Position numbers and translations under genes: made by a program
The notes under the pieces: model-generated
The model's input: only the letters and a program-made list of their open reading frames with translations
What the model was told of the DNA's origin: nothing
Databases searched by the model: none
Shown here: positions 34,326-47,800 of the stretch, one piece after another
Position numbering within the stretch: position 1 is the stretch's first letter
Layout: every line of letters starts with the position of its first letter
NCBI GenBank assembly: GCA_029959085.1
Contig: JARWIR010000003.1
Coordinates: forward strand, 25,931,505-25,995,504
From: Nemophila menziesii
Taxonomy: Eukaryota > Streptophyta > Magnoliopsida > Boraginales > Hydrophyllaceae
DNA: 64,000 bases
Direction of reading: 5' to 3'

Positions 34326-34716
34326 GGATTATTGCCCAAGAAACACCTCAAATTAGAATTAATGCCTCCTCATCCCGCCGCTTTTTTCTTGCCCATAAAC
34401 GACACTTTTTTTTTCTTTCCTATTTTACCCCTCACCCCAGCCTCCGTCCGTTTATTAGTCGATAGTTCGTATACATTGAGTTAGTTATATATATATATAT
34501 CTCATCTGTCTCTCTCTCTTTCTCTTTCATCTCTATCTTTTTTCCTTGGCAGCAACAGTACAGTACAAAAGTGTACTTGCACGAGTGCTGAAAAACATTC
34601 CATTACTCGCCCTTGGCAGCAACAACAGATAGCAGTAAGGTCATTAAGGTATATTTACTTTAAGTGTCTTTTATGGGCAAGAGGCTACGTGGCAGGTGCT
34701 TATTAGGCATTCACCC
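34326..34716. mobile_element. Small Mutator-like MITE between F-box B and kinase 2
   Basis: 391 bases with an exact 9-base duplication TTAAACAAA at 34317-34325 and 34717-34725. Ends are GGATTATTGCCCAAG and inward GGGTGAATGCCTAAT. CT-rich inside (TCTCTCTCTCTTTCTC). The same insertion is at 52879-53267. Confidence 0.78.
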
Positions 34717-34977
34717 TTAAACAAACATGTAAAGTAATAAAATAAGGACATTTCAGAAAAGGGACCTTACACAACAATACAAAAACACAACAATACAAAA
34801 GCATTTCACTATAATAGTTAAAGAAACGAGCAGGTCTACATATCTCTATTAACAGTAGAAATCAATAGCGAGCACACTAAAATTCCATACTTATTTCAAA
34901 AACACATTATAATGTATAATAATAATATAATTACAATCATTTAAGAGTCAACTTAAACTATACCCTTACTTTACCTT

Positions 34978-36006
34978 TCAAGTAACCTTAACTACATCTC
35001 GAGCAACAATGAGTTCTTCTAGTACATCTCCATCACCACTTTCTGACATCATCATTAAGTCATCTTCTGTCACAAAATTATGACGCTCACCAATAGCTCT
35101 AAGAAACTGATACACTTCAAACATAGTTGGTCTTTCTTTAGGAGCTGGAAGTACACAACTACACGCCACTTTCAAGAACTGAAAAATCTCACCATCATAA
35201 CCCTTTTTAGCTAAAGTTACATCAATCGCATCATGAAGTTTCGAATCTTTAGATAACTGAGAAATCCACTCCACAAGACTACCTTTAAACGATTCAGGAG
35301 CTTTAGACGCATGAGTAGGTTTTTCACCTGTCGCTAATTCGAGAAGTACAACACCGAAACTAAAAACATCTCCTTTTGGTGTAGCCATGAGTGTACGAGC
35401 ATACTCCGGAGCAACATAACCCAAATCTCCAAATTCTCCGTTTACAAAAGTACTTAAATGAGTATCAATAGGATTCATAAGTCTCGCTAGTCCAAAATCG
35501 GAAATCTTAGGTTCGAAATCTCCATCAAGTAAAATACATTTCGAACTTACATTTCGATGAATAATCCTCGGATTACAATTATGGTGAAGCCACGCAAATC
35601 CTCTAGCCGCTCCAATACCGATTTTAAGCCTTCGAAGCCAATCCATAACTTCAATCCTTTCAGTCCCTTCTTCAGCGACAGGGTGTAACTTATCATTTAA
35701 AGTACCGTTTTCCATGTACTTGTACACCAAAAGGCGTTCTTTTTTTGCGACGCAAAAACCTAAAATTGGAACTAAGTTTCGGTGCTTAACATTTCCTATA
35801 GTCGCCATTTCAGATGCAAATTCCTTTTCGGAATGTTGAGAGTCTTGTAACCTCTTTACCATTAAAGACCTTCCATCTTCAAGTACTGCCTTGTACATAG
35901 TCCCGGTTCTTCCTGACCCAATAATATTATTGTTGCTAAAATTATTTGTAGCTTTCATGAGATCACTTAATCTCATTTTGGAAACAGACTTTTCAAACAT
36001 CGAAAG
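34978..36006 (-). CDS. Kinase-domain exon (exon 2) of BIR3-like pseudokinase, copy 2
   Basis: Open from the splice acceptor (36006) to the stop; encodes LS plus 340 residues from [21 protein letters not shown]. Counting from that Met: P-loop [11 protein letters not shown] at 28-38, VKR Lys at 49, alpha-C Glu near 60-64, catalytic-loop HRN at 148-150 where active kinases have HRD, DFG at 168-170, APE-like VAPEYA, and the family tail ending VARDVVKVT. Loss of the catalytic Asp marks a pseudokinase, as in BIR-type proteins. The domain is undamaged, but exon 1 of the same locus is broken (36077-36689), so a full receptor cannot be made. A cytosolic product from the internal Met is possible in principle. 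Confidence 0.8.
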   Translation of the reverse strand, partial: LSMFEKSVSKMRLSDLMKATNNFSNNNIIGSGRTGTMYKAVLEDGRSLMVKRLQDSQHSEKEFASEMATIGNVKHRNLVPILGFCVAKKERLLVYKYMENGTLNDKLHPVAEEGTERIEVMDWLRRLKIGIGAARGFAWLHHNCNPRIIHRNVSSKCILLDGDFEPKISDFGLARLMNPIDTHLSTFVNGEFGDLGYVAPEYARTLMATPKGDVFSFGVVLLELATGEKPTHASKAPESFKGSLVEWISQLSKDSKLHDAIDVTLAKKGYDGEIFQFLKVACSCVLPAPKERPTMFEVYQFLRAIGERHNFVTEDDLMMMSESGDGDVLEELIVARDVVKVT

Positions 36007-36076
36007 CTGAAACAGTAAACTAGTTTAGCTTTTAATTAATTATAGAACAAAAAAGATTAAAAAAAGAAAAAAATAC

Positions 36077-36689
36077 CTGGATATGTTTGGCACCCTTAAT
36101 ATTTTTAGCCCATCTATTACCTTCAGGATCACCTAACTTTCTTTTTTGGGAAACTCTTCGATAATAGAAAAAGGAGACAGTACCTACAACTATAGCGGCA
36201 ACAATTACTCCACCAACAGCGGCTAAAATCAAGGGTATAGCACCTTTTTTCTTTGAACCCTCGCAAGTCGCTAATGGTCCACCACATAGTCCTGCATTAT
36301 TTCTATAGTTCTCCGCTGGAATACTAGCATTACTGAAAATCGGTACTTGCCCTAACTGTGGAGGTATTTGACCTGTGAACTGATTGCTTTCAAGATTGAG
36401 GTTGTTAAGATAAGTACAATGGTGCAGTTTTTTTTAAACAAATTCACCTTCAAGTCCCATATCTGAAAGCTGGATATTTAAAACCTTGCTTTCATCAGGA
36501 TACCAGCATTCAATTCCTAAATATTTTCAAATACCCCCCTCGGTTTTATTATCAAAGTTCCATGAAGAGAATACTACGTTGGTTGAGTCTTTTAATATCA
36601 GTTTGAACACTGTAACAAGGAATACTATTTTATAGTAATCCAAAAAGTGTACTAATAATAGCAGAGAATGCTCCGCTATATAGTGCCAT
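36077..36689 (-). pseudogene. Broken ectodomain exon (exon 1) of kinase copy 2
   Basis: 613 bases against 837 in copy 1. Three deletions explain it: about 27 bases removing DIDCLRSIS, about 147 bases between two NCT codon triplets (two LRRs), and 51 bases between two GQ codon pairs (LNRIKTFSVANNKLQGQ). The LRR-cap Cys codon is TGA and the frame shifts near 36430. The transmembrane and RRVSQKRK juxtamembrane parts are still readable up to the donor at 36076; intron 36007-36076. Confidence 0.85.
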
Positions 36690-37768
36690 CCTCGCTAACA
36701 CTACACAAAAAGACTAAGTAATTACTTAGATTGTTGCTTAATAAATAGAGATAGCTTTGAATTTAAATCTGCAAAACCCAAGCTCACCTGAAATCCCGAA
36801 ACAGGTATGTGTTAAATGAACTTATATGGTATTCAAACCGATTTAGAAAAAGGTATGTGTTGAAATGGCCACCACAAATCTAAAGAAAAAAGAAAAATAT
36901 ATATGTTTAACAACATGAGCTTTTTTAAGGAAAAGAGCTGAAAAACAAAAGTTGTAATGGATAATGAGTAATTTTTAGTTTCCATCTTAAACTTCTCAAT
37001 ATTGCATTGAAAAACTTATCTGCAACAAACATAGATTGTACACCACTAATTTATATGTATATGATACATAGTAATCAACATAAAATCTATTTTTTAAACT
37101 ACACCACTCCCCAATACTTTCTTTAATATGATTTGGAATGGAGTGTATTGACTTGTAACTTAATTACAATATCGGTTTTGGGTCCCACTCTAACATCAAC
37201 GGCGCAATCAAATCTCAAGAACACTTGATATCTTTCTGTAACTTCGTTTTCCTTTTATTTACAAACTTGTTTTATTACTATCTGTTTAAAATTAGGCTCC
37301 GCAATAAAAGGTATAATGTTTTTTTGCTCCAAACTGATGTTCTGTTTTAATGGAATGAAAAATGTATCGCCTTAACGGAATGAAAAATGGTTCAACTTTT
37401 CCAATTTAATATCTTTCTCACAGGGCTTCAATGGACTATTAACCTCTTTATCACTCAATTGAGCTTCAGAAACTTGTTTCATGGAACCTAAAGATATCGA
37501 TAACAACGACTATTCTGAAGACTCTTCTGTGACAAAATTGTCATGGTCAACATTTTTTATATACCATCATCTAAATCGCTTCTTTTAATTGAATATCTTC
37601 ATATTCATCATCAGTTTTTTTTTTTGCAATTATGGTATCTATCACTGATCAGGAGATATATAAAGGCTGACCAGTTTTTTTGTTTCTCTTCTTTTTTCTC
37701 CTCTTGTTATTTTCTTTTTATTTTCCATTAACCATGCTGGAGCTTCTCTTCTGGGGCCTGGGGTTTGC
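36690..37768. other. Upstream region of kinase 2, no gene
   Basis: Shared with 55223-56305 of unit 3. AT-rich with short ORFs only. It ends in the TTTGC target site (37764-37768) of the solo LTR. Confidence 0.5.
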
Positions 37769-39675
37769 TGTCACGTCCCGTATTTCCACCACCCAAACCC
37801 AAGGCGCGACATGGCGCAGACTTAAGTCAAACCACCTAAGCCTGTAAGGCGACTTAACCGAATTCAATAATTACAACGGAGGTTAACGCACTATCTCTCA
37901 CGGGAATTTTCCTAGCCCATCCCCTGCCCAACAAACCAATATAAGTGAAATCATATATGTAATCAACATACAACAATATAACAATTCCCTTTTCAATAAT
38001 CCATATCTCAATACAATCCCGTGCACCCAAATACCCAAATAACTTAGAGCTGCAATACAATACTATACTTAATACACGTAATGGACCGATCCACCTACGT
38101 CAACGTATACTAAATACTCATAGTGGACCGATCCACTTATGGTATAGTATACCCCGTACCCATAGTGGACCGATCCACCTATGGTACCATATACTCCGTA
38201 CCCATAGTGGACCGATCTACCTATGGTACCATATACACCGTACCCATAGTGGACCGATCCACCTATGGTACATTCCGACAATTTCACCTGTCGGTTAGGT
38301 GTCGCAGCTCTAAGCAGCTCTAAGGATCACAAAAAATAATATAGACATGACAGTCTCATCAATATATACACCAACTAAGTCCTATACCACAATTACTCTT
38401 TTATCTCAGACATCCCCACATCTCATATTTAACTAAATATATCTTAACTCAAGATTAATAGCTAAACCGATAAAAGATAGGAGTCCGACTTACCTCAACC
38501 GTGCTTTTAATTAAATCGCCAATATTCCTAAAAGAAATAGTTCATTCCAATTAATTCTTAACAACTAACGAATCTAATATAATAATCAAAATTTGAATAT
38601 AACTCATCACACTTAATTTCGTTTAATACATACATGACAATTAAATGACTAAACAAGTACCCAATTAGTCTTTGTCTTTACTTTATTCTATTAACTTTAT
38701 TTATTTTCTTTCACCACCTTCTTTTTACCTACACGTTTAGAAATAACACATTGCAACCTTTTGTCCAAAGCGTCTGATACACTTTCACACATGTATTTCA
38801 TTTTATTGTATTTATTATATCTTAAATATCTCTATTTACAATTCACAATCTCTCAATGGGAGATACAGTGATAATCCATGCCATATTCTCTTCCATATAC
38901 CAACTTATACAAACACTTTAATATTAACTTTTTCCTTTTCTTCTAGCACACGATATAATAACCGGTAAGACATTACATATTCAAATTCTTAGTCTCATGC
39001 TTATCCTTTTGTGAAGCTTACTAATTATCATATATATTAACCCCAACTGAACAACACATCCCACAAGCACAGGCACTTTCCGTATAGAACTACTCACAGC
39101 ACATACAAGTATATATGAACAATACCATAAAAGACAACTATTATAAATATATTTGTATAACACATGCATATAAATATGTCAACAACAAAGGATTTCTAGC
39201 TTACCTTAACTCACAATAAGATTCCGAGAAAACCAAGAAGAAATAGTATTTGGGCTTTGATATCGCAAAGCTTTCTCCTTCATTTTTATTTTTTCCTCGG
39301 TTTTGGCTTTTGGGGTTTGGAGGTTAATTTCTATTTTCTCTCCTTCCTATTTCTTTTTTGTCCAGCTTCTATCTTTATTTTAATTTTATATTCTTTCCTT
39401 CTATTTTGATCTTTATCTTTTGTACACATGAAACCCTCATATTCACACACGTGTATATGCATGACAAAGCTAGAGATATTTTTTTCCATTATATACTAAG
39501 TATATACAAGTAAGGGTTTCAAGTTTCCTCAAATTATTTAAAAGACCCACAATTTTTATTTAATTGTTGTAAATCCCTTTCTCTTTTATATTTTTAGTTA
39601 CCTTAATTTTAACATCTCATTAACAAGACCTACTAATTATTAAAATTGTTTTTATATTTTAACCCGGGTATTACA
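37769..39675. mobile_element. Solo LTR, 1.9 kb
   Basis: Starts TGTCACGTCCCG, ends CGGGTATTACA, with exact 5-base duplications TTTGC at 37764-37768 and 39676-39680. The empty site is preserved in unit 3 (around 56298, GGGTTTGCACTC). CACGTCCCG and CCCGGGTATTACA ends are of a type seen in plant Gypsy LTRs (recalled). No internal domain is present, so it arose by LTR-LTR recombination. It dates after the unit 2/unit 3 duplication. Confidence 0.9.
38077..38286. repeat. Five 42-base tandem repeats with dyad core
   Basis: Units start at 38077, 38119, 38161, 38203 and 38245, exactly 42 bases apart. Each carries the near-palindrome CATAGTGGACCGATCCACCTATG followed by GTACC/TATAC text. It lies inside the solo LTR and opens frames on both strands. 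Confidence 0.9.
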
Positions 39676-39680
39676 TTTGC

Positions 39681-40631
39681 ACTCTCCTCAATATAAAAGA
39701 AGTAAAAAAACAACAAAAATGTACAGAAATAATACAATTTAAGGCTATATTTCAAAAGACTCCCTTGTTTTATACGCAAATTCATTAATAGGCTAATAGC
39801 ACATTCGTGTACCTATACCCAAATGTGACATCACAAAACAAGTTTTGACTCAGCTTTAAATTAGGTAGGGTGAATTACATGAATGTATTATGTGATATAG
39901 CAAATGTTCCCCAATGTGGTTGACAAAAAAAAAAAAAAAAAAATGTTCCCCAATGTTATTACAAAAAGTAGCAAAATATATCTGTTATAGTTGTTTAGCT
40001 TTTAGAAGGATTTGGAATTTATGACAATTGGTTATTGGGTAAAAACTGATATCGAATTTAATAGATTTACGAGTAAAATATCGGAATTGTGCACCATCTT
40101 TATAACAAGTAAAATAAGTTTTGACTTGTCTGAAAGAATGAGTATCTGATAATTCTTTTGAGGTTGCAAATTCTTGTTCAGATAAAAGAAAAGCAGCAGC
40201 AGTTAGGAAAAGGTGGAGTTAGGAACACTGAAGAATCTGATAATTCTTGTTTTATACTATATTTTTACTAATTCATGGAAAAAATAATAGTTGGCAAGGA
40301 TAAATCTGTACAATTCATTCCAAAAAAATCAAGATCCCTGATTCGAGATGTTTAATTTATAGCTCTCAACCATAAATCTGCTCTATGTTGGCAAGGATCC
40401 TAACACTATAAAACATGGCATCAGATTTCAAGTGTTTCGAAACATCATAAATTTGAGAATATCAAAAAGAAGAAAGAAAATCTTACTAATTTAACACAAC
40501 TTTTAACCAAAACAAATTCAACCATAAACACTGGACATACTACTAATGTTGATCGCAATTACATATCAGAGAGTTTAATCAAAAACACAGAATTAATATA
40601 TAACATAACATAGTAACTCTTCTTAAACTAA
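39681..40631. other. Shared DNA between kinase 2 and F-box C, no gene
   Basis: Matches 56305-57155 of unit 3 with small indels. The right part, from about 40255, is the 3' flank of F-box C, also shared with F-box A. Confidence 0.5.
39918..39940 (+). mobile_element. Minimal retro-insertion: seven bases plus poly(A)
   Basis: GGTTGAC followed by 16 A, flanked by exact copies of AAATGTTCCCCAATGT (39902-39917 and 39941-39956). Unit 3 has one copy and no insert (56527-56545). This is the signature of an extremely truncated target-primed insertion. Confidence 0.82.
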
Positions 40632-41643
40632 CTAATTAAGAGAAACTAAACTCTCCTGGTAAAGCATACCACAATCACCTTTTAATCCAAACCTTGTAAA
40701 CTCATGAGGTGAATCAAGGGAAAAAGAGGCAATATCTCCAATATCAGATACACACAAAATTTCAGTTTCATCCCTCCACAACAAATGAGGACGATACACC
40801 ATTATATTTTCAAACGGGCCCACTCTAACTTTTCTACTCCAACTTTTCACCACACTATATTCCTTCATCACCCATATATCAATAAATTGTTGAATACCAT
40901 TGTTATAACGATAATCAAACACACTCAAACAATCCTTCACCACTTTAATATTTTTCCATAAACTCTTACCAAAAGTTTCATTCGGAAACTTCATCTCTCC
41001 AAACACTTCCTTGTTCAAATCAAATGTAATTATAGAGTCTTCATGTCCGTGAAATGTCTTAGATACCCAATGCAATACTCCATTTAAAGGTGCTCCTGGA
41101 GCATACATTTGTGGAAACTCAAACTCTATTTTTTTCATTTACCAAAAACGTAACAACTTTATACTCGTTTTTCCCAGAATCGAAGCCTAATCCAAATGCT
41201 TCTACATAAACCTTGCTTTTGCTTATGGATTTGAAAGAGTATGGGCAAGGAAGCACTCTAAAATCTCTAGTAGCTGGATTAGCTAAAACAATGTTTCGTT
41301 TATCTGAGAAACAAATCAAGCCATTACAAGGCAATGAAACCTCGGGGATTTTACCATTCAACACATCTACATACCTTTGAACGAAGGTGTAAGGTATCTC
41401 GAAATTTGAGGAGATTCGAGTAAGTGTATCAGGTGAATGAAAGGACAACAATTCTTCTTTGTGAACAAACCGGTTAATTAAAACACATTCAGCTTTGTTT
41501 TGTTTTAGGTGCAAGCTGATGAAATTAGGGCTTTTTATCAAACGAGACCAAGCTTTCGAAACACACTTGAAACGCACCAATGACTTTACAGGCAACTTCA
41601 CTAGAATCTCGACAGTCAAATCTTCAGGTAAAGTTTTTTCCAT
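40632..41643 (-). pseudogene. F-box gene C, disrupted by a 50-base deletion
   Basis: Nearly identical to gene A at both ends: N-terminal F-box piece (41643 down to about 41119) and C-terminal FBA piece (from 41138 down to 40632). Against A, 50 bases are missing at about 41132, between TTTTTTTC and ATTTACC; the lost DNA covers DITGVYNLSINSWK. Because 50 is not a multiple of three, the reading frame shifts. The deletion ends share TTTTTC, so slippage or microhomology joining is likely. Leader intron (41657-42025) and splice sites are preserved, so it may still be transcribed. A truncated product of about 175 residues with the F-box but half the FBA region could be made. Confidence 0.92.
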
Positions 41644-42217
41644 TTTTGCAAGCTCACTGCAAATATTACATGAATAATAATAAAAATTCAAAAATCAAAA
41701 ATCAACTCTTTCTTGGGTTAATTTCACTAGCATTTAACTTTGATAACAGTTTTCTTATCATTTGATTTCCCCATATGATCATCTACTACTATTTTTATAA
41801 AATTCCTCAAGCACAATATTACACTGTTAGTTTGTTTACATAATTAAAAATATATCAAATGTAAAACTTCAAACAAAATGTTGTGAAACTTTAAAATGTA
41901 ACTCAAAATTGAGGGTTTATGTGAGCTAAAATTTCTCAAGCAGAAAACAAAACTAAAAAGATAATAAATTTATCACAAAATTAACAAGGGAAAATGCTCG
42001 TACGTGTGTATAGAGTGAAAATTACCTGTAAAATTATGAAGAGATATGGAGGATAAGGTGGAGATGATGAACGATGAGGTAATATAACTGCGTTTAGTTC
42101 TTTTTCTTTGAAGACGATGAAGACGATGAAGACCTCTGTTCTAGTGTGAAAGTTCGGACCGTTTTGATAAAAGAGCAACAAGCCAAAGAGGATTGTGGGC
42201 CCCACTGGTTTATGAAT
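41644..42217 (-). promoter_or_regulatory. Leader exon, leader intron and truncated promoter of F-box C
   Basis: Intron 41657-42025 (369 bases), without the LINE fragment found in B, D and E. Promoter homology with E stops at 42217 (GGTTTATGAA), where R2 begins, so this copy has lost about 2 kb present in units 1 and 3. Confidence 0.6.
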
Positions 42218-42323
42218 ACCTAGTATAAAACCTGACAGATAATACAACTTCCCATACATGATGATGGTAAACCTAAATTGATAACCTGACATCTTTTGTT
42301 CCTTTAGGGACTATTGTGGTGGG

Positions 42324-43615
42324 TTTAAGTACTGAAATAAAAGGACCCACAATACCGCAAGTGTAGTAATATCTGATAAATCGGGTTCCATTCTCAGGGA
42401 CGGATTAGGTACAACTCAAGTATTAATCAAGTAATAAGAATAATTGTTTAACAAAAAAATAAAATAAAATATTTTTGTTTGGTTTTCTAAAATTAAAAGA
42501 TGGAATAAAATAAATTATTGAAATAAGATAAAGAAAGTAAATAAGATTTAAACTTAAGAAGAGAAAGAGTACTTGATCATCGCAAGGGTTTCACCTAACC
42601 TATCTAATTAATGCTTCTGTTAAGGGCTAAACTGGTATTAATGTGTTAGTCGGGACTCTAATATCTGCTAACCCCCGTCAGGGTGGACTTAGGAGCTATC
42701 CTACGGTACTATAAACCCCGTCAGGGTGATTATATCTACTTTCGAATGGTTAAGTCTCTTACCTCATTGGATTAAATAGAATTGGGTTCAACCCATATAG
42801 CTATTCTCAAGTACTGAAGAAATTAGTTCATAACGGAATTAAAACTGAAATAAAATAAAAGGAAGATATAATTCTCAATACAGAGAAGAAACAGGATAAC
42901 CTAAAAGTTGGGTTGGCTATTGTTGGAAGAATAGAATTACTCCAACTCTAGCTTCTCCTCTGCCTTCTTGCTCTAACTTGAAAATATGAAGCCTCTGATG
43001 TAATTCTCTGAAGTGTGTGTATAAAGGAGGCTAAAGGGTCTATTTATGCTAGTAAATTCAGATTAGGCTTTAGGTTAAGAGAATTAGATCAAATTATAAA
43101 AAGCCTAAGATCATCTTCTTCTTTAATTCCTGTAACTGGTGTACAACCCTTAGTAAAACGGCTTTAACTTTTGAATATCAACTCCAAATGGACTCATTAA
43201 AGTTGATAAATATTCCTAACTCAATAAGGAATAAAACCTATTTCACATCCCAAAGACTAAATCCGCTCCTATGTAGCCCAAAAACAGCAATTAGTAACAG
43301 CCATTCAAATCTGCAACTTCTTTAGTCAATTCTTCGGAAATTCTTTACTTACCTTTGGCTCCTCCACTTGATCTAAGACTTTAATTCTCACTTCTCCTCC
43401 TTGTATTGGTTCTCCATAGAATCCATGAACCTAAGAACTTTATACTAAAAACAAACAAATTAACGCACAAAAGCTCTTAAAATGCAAATAGTCAAATTCC
43501 AAGGGGAGAAAGTGCAATATGACAAAATAAGCATGAAATTCTATCAAATAAGTCAATATTCACCTAATATGATGTCTCCTAAGAGATAATATTTAGAAAA
43601 AATAGGAAGACATCA
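42324..43615 (-). repeat. LTR-like repeat in R2
   Basis: Shortened copy of 17063-18608, missing part of its CCCGTCAGGGTGA cluster and a few bases at the left end. Confidence 0.5.
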
Positions 43616-44022
43616 TATTGCAACTATGTTATTTTGTTGGGACGCATACAAAGCACTCAATTCATAGATTATTCTATTTGTTTCACTAAACCACCTTTTA
43701 AAAAAATGTTCATCGCACCTTTAGGACCTATGTTAATGATTTTGCAACCAAGTTGGTTCAAAGCCCTAGCTAGATTAAAGTGCACTAGGTCTAATGTTTC
43801 AGTCTTTTAAGTAGTTATTGACTTTAAAGGATCATTTCGCATATTTGGACTTTTACACATATTTGATATTTAACAAACTTATCAATATTGTGAACATATA
43901 TTAGTCTGAATAATTGAACACAACTAGAACACATAGGTTTATTAGGTTATCATGCCACACATACAAGGACTAAACACTGAAAGATAAATAGGTGCATTTT
44001 TATCCATATTATTTCATGATGT

Positions 44023-44830
44023 TTAGTACATATATGCCCCTCCATCCACATATCGTGTCCCAATAGGTTCGCCATTTTTATGTATAACCAATTTTCCCCC
44101 ATCAAAGATTAGTCTAAGGCCTACCGAGTTGAGGAGGCTTTCATAGATCACATTTCCACAGGATGAGTGGACAAAGAGAACATCAAATATAAATATAGAT
44201 TTACCCAAGGTTAGTTTGAGGACAACCTTTCCATTTCCAATGACGCGGGTCGTGGATGAGTTTCCCATGAATACATAGTATTTATCATACGTTTCCTCAA
44301 ACTCCTTGAACATGTTCTTATTTGAAAATATTTGGTTTGACGTTACAGTGTCCAGGACCCACTTGTTCTTGATTAGACCCTTTTGTTTAATCCTTTTAGA
44401 TGTATAATAGTCACCTTAAACAACAATAGTTTTAGAACCATTAGCTATGTAAGAATTACACGTTTCCTCTAGGAGGTTTTCCTCTTCACGTTTCATGTTG
44501 TTGACCACATCATTGTTCTTCCCTGAATCGTTTGCATCTAAAATATTTTGTAGAGTGTCCCAAATCGTTTTAGCCAATTTCTCTTCGGAGAAGAAGTCAA
44601 CCATGGAACAGGTCTACTGGTTGAAAGACCATTATCTAGCCACTTAATTATAGTTTTTTAATCTTGGCCTTAAGATCCTGGTAACAAGACAGTTTCTCAT
44701 CAGTAGATGGAAAGTCCACTATGGGGGGACCAGTAAATAAAACATAATCGACATATAGGTTTTAGAAAACATAGAAAAAAAATTCCCAACGTTTGTAGTT
44801 GGATCCCTTCAAGGATTCCAATTTAGACAT
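44023..44830 (-). mobile_element. Decayed Copia gag/protease segment in R2
   Basis: Same segment as 19016-19822, opening MSKLESLKG at 44830 and with GNSSTTRVIGNGKVVLKLT further on. The same frame breaks are present, plus a few private changes (VFMGNSS, IFIFDVLF). Confidence 0.75.
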
Positions 44831-44839
44831 GGCAGGAAA

Positions 44840-47800
44840 TTGGTTTTGAATTTAATAGAGCGACCACAAAAAGGTGGGAAGAGTAAAAGAAAGAGCCTTA
44901 TTCATCACTGAGTTTCAAAAATTAATTTTTTTATTAAATTGGTAAGAAAAAAATGAATGCATCACTGGTCGAAAAGAAATAAAACGTTATTTTATTTAAA
45001 AAAATAATTGATCAAAAAATCACTATTTTATTAATTTGAAATAATTATTGATAAACTTACAAAAAGTTTTATAGTTTAATAGGAATATGAATTACAACAA
45101 ACAAATCAAATATGACGTAATAGCGTGAATAATGTATATCACTTTCTTAAGAAAGATTTTCCGGGTATAGTCAATATCTTCTTGTTGGATTACTATTATT
45201 ACACTACTATTCTTAGTTCTCAACATGTAGAAAAATGGAGAGAGGTATAGAGACCTTTTTCTTTCTTGGCTGGTTGTTGATGTGTAGAATGAAAATCCAA
45301 AGTAATCTTTCTATAGTAGTACGGGAAGACTCTTCATAATTTCATATAATTTTATTCATTTTCATGGAATGGTAATATACACATCAAGCTTGTAATCTGG
45401 GGAGGGAATCATAAGATTGTGTCTGAAAGACGATTAGATTGATTTTTTTTAATGGAATAAACACATCAAGCTTACAATCTGAGGAGGAAAACATGGGACT
45501 GTGTCTCGAAGATCAATCACAAACACATTCATGGAATATAATTTTTTTTATTTCCATTTACCTTCTCAATGAGGGATGTTAAAAAAAATTGGACTTCTAA
45601 CTCAAAGAGAGAGACATGCTTAGACTGGTATATGATTTTAGAGATGGCCTTTTACTTCTGACCCTTCTTTATAGTTTAGAGGATTTGTAGGGAGACTAAA
45701 ATTAAAGAGCCTTTAATAAGAATATAATTTTTTTCACTTTCTTTTAATAAGAATATAATTTATGGTGGTTCAGCTATGGTTCTTTTGTGAGCTTGGAGCT
45801 TCGAATGTGGTTCAGCCAGTGGTTAAGTGATTTTGAAGTTTTGGAGGATGGTTCAGCTATGGTAAAGCTTCGGAGGTCAGGACAGATGGTTGGGCTATGG
45901 CGGATCTTGCAAATTCACGGTGAATTTGTGTAGATCCAAGTTACAAAAATCAAAAAACAAGTTTAGAGAAGAAGGTCATGACATCACTAAAAACGTCATC
46001 TCTTATGTCACGCGGGTGACATCATCAGCAATCATCCTATATTTTAATTTTCAAAGCTGAAAGATTGTTTTTTCTTTCTCTTTTTTTTCATTATCTGGTT
46101 AGTTTTTTAATTAATTTTATTAATTAATATTTATTACATTTAAACATATGTGAAATAATAATTATATGTATGTATGTATAGTTATTATTTTGTAGTTTAA
46201 GTTTATTAATTAACTTGAGTGTTATGTATTAAAAAATGAATTTGTAAAATAAACTGCACACTGAGTATATGACACACGGGGTACAACACATTGTGTACGA
46301 CACACTAAGCGCTACAATGGGCACTACATCGAATACAACAAACTGAGCACAACATAAATAATGTCACATTGACAAATTAGATCTTATTACGCTATGCATA
46401 CAACACACTGATCTCTCTACGATAACGGCAAAAATCTGGTGGCTTTATCGTGCATAGTGTCAAAAAGTTGCTCGGTGAGCAACTTGAACAGTGTCTCCAG
46501 CGGTGATAGTCCGATAGTGATTGTCCTTAGTTTTGTTAAATTTTGAAATTATATAGTGTTTTGTTCTTATTCAAACCTTTGAGGGAATTTTAGACGTTGT
46601 TTTCAAGCAAGGCTCCTATGCTACCCACTCCAAGACCTAATCCATTTTGCTTCATTTATTTTTTGCTGAAGACCCTCTAAATAAATAACTTGTATTTTTT
46701 TGACTAAATTTGTAAAACCCCTCCAAATACCCTTCCCTACAAAATAAAGAAAAACCCTGCAACCTTACTCACCCTTACATCGCTTTTTCCACGTTCTGAT
46801 GTGCCCAACTATTTAAATCCTTGTGGAAGTTAGGTTATACCCCCGATTTTTTTTATGTTTGGTATTGAACTTAATTCATAATTTTTACATTAAAAATTAT
46901 GATAAAATATATCATTATATCAGTAGTAACACTACAACTAATCATAACTAAATTTCAAGTACGGTTGAATTCTAAAACAATATTAATAATAGTTAGACAT
47001 AACCATAATAAAAAAATCTTATATATGAAATAGTTAGTCATAAACAAGTTTTCTTATTATATTGTTACAAGTAAATTGTATTTAACTTTGTTTTTTGCCA
47101 TAAAATTTAGTATTTACTTACCAAAGTTTTACATCTATAGGCTACATATTTAAAGTTTTAATAGAGTTTATAATTAAATAGAATTGTAGAATTCTTTAAA
47201 ACTAAATATTATATTATATTGTATTGTATAACTATAATATAATATCAAATGTATTTATTATATACATGCGGGGAGTGTTTGTAATACGGCAATTGCTTGC
47301 CCACAAATCACCCTGTTATAACACCGGTTTTAGAAATTAGTCCCCATAATTCATCCCAACACTAATTTAGCACGTTAAATAAAAAAAATGTATTTAGAAT
47401 GAGTGGATATGTACCCACAAACTCATTCCACATTTAGATACTTGTTGTAAGTACTTAAGTATGGACTTGTAATGTTAGTTAGCAGGTATGCTCATAGTTA
47501 CATGTTCATGTAAAAGAATTTGGACGACCCATCCCCTATATTATTCACATAGAGTAAGGATTTTATGGTCTTATATCCAAAAAAGTGTATACCAAACCCT
47601 ATTTTCTTTAGGCTAATATTGGTGTTGAGGGTACACCAAGATCACAGAAATATACAATTATGCTTCATAAACTTAGTGAATATTATCATAGAAAAATAAA
47701 CAATACTATTGAGGTGAACAAGGCTTACCACCACAATCTGCAATTCTGGATGGTGTTGACATCTTCTTGACTTGTCTTACGTGGCTACTCGTTACCTGTC

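Noticed and set aside
38069..38323. Repetitive ORFs on both strands
   Set aside because: Created by the 42-base tandem dyad repeat, which is a multiple of three.
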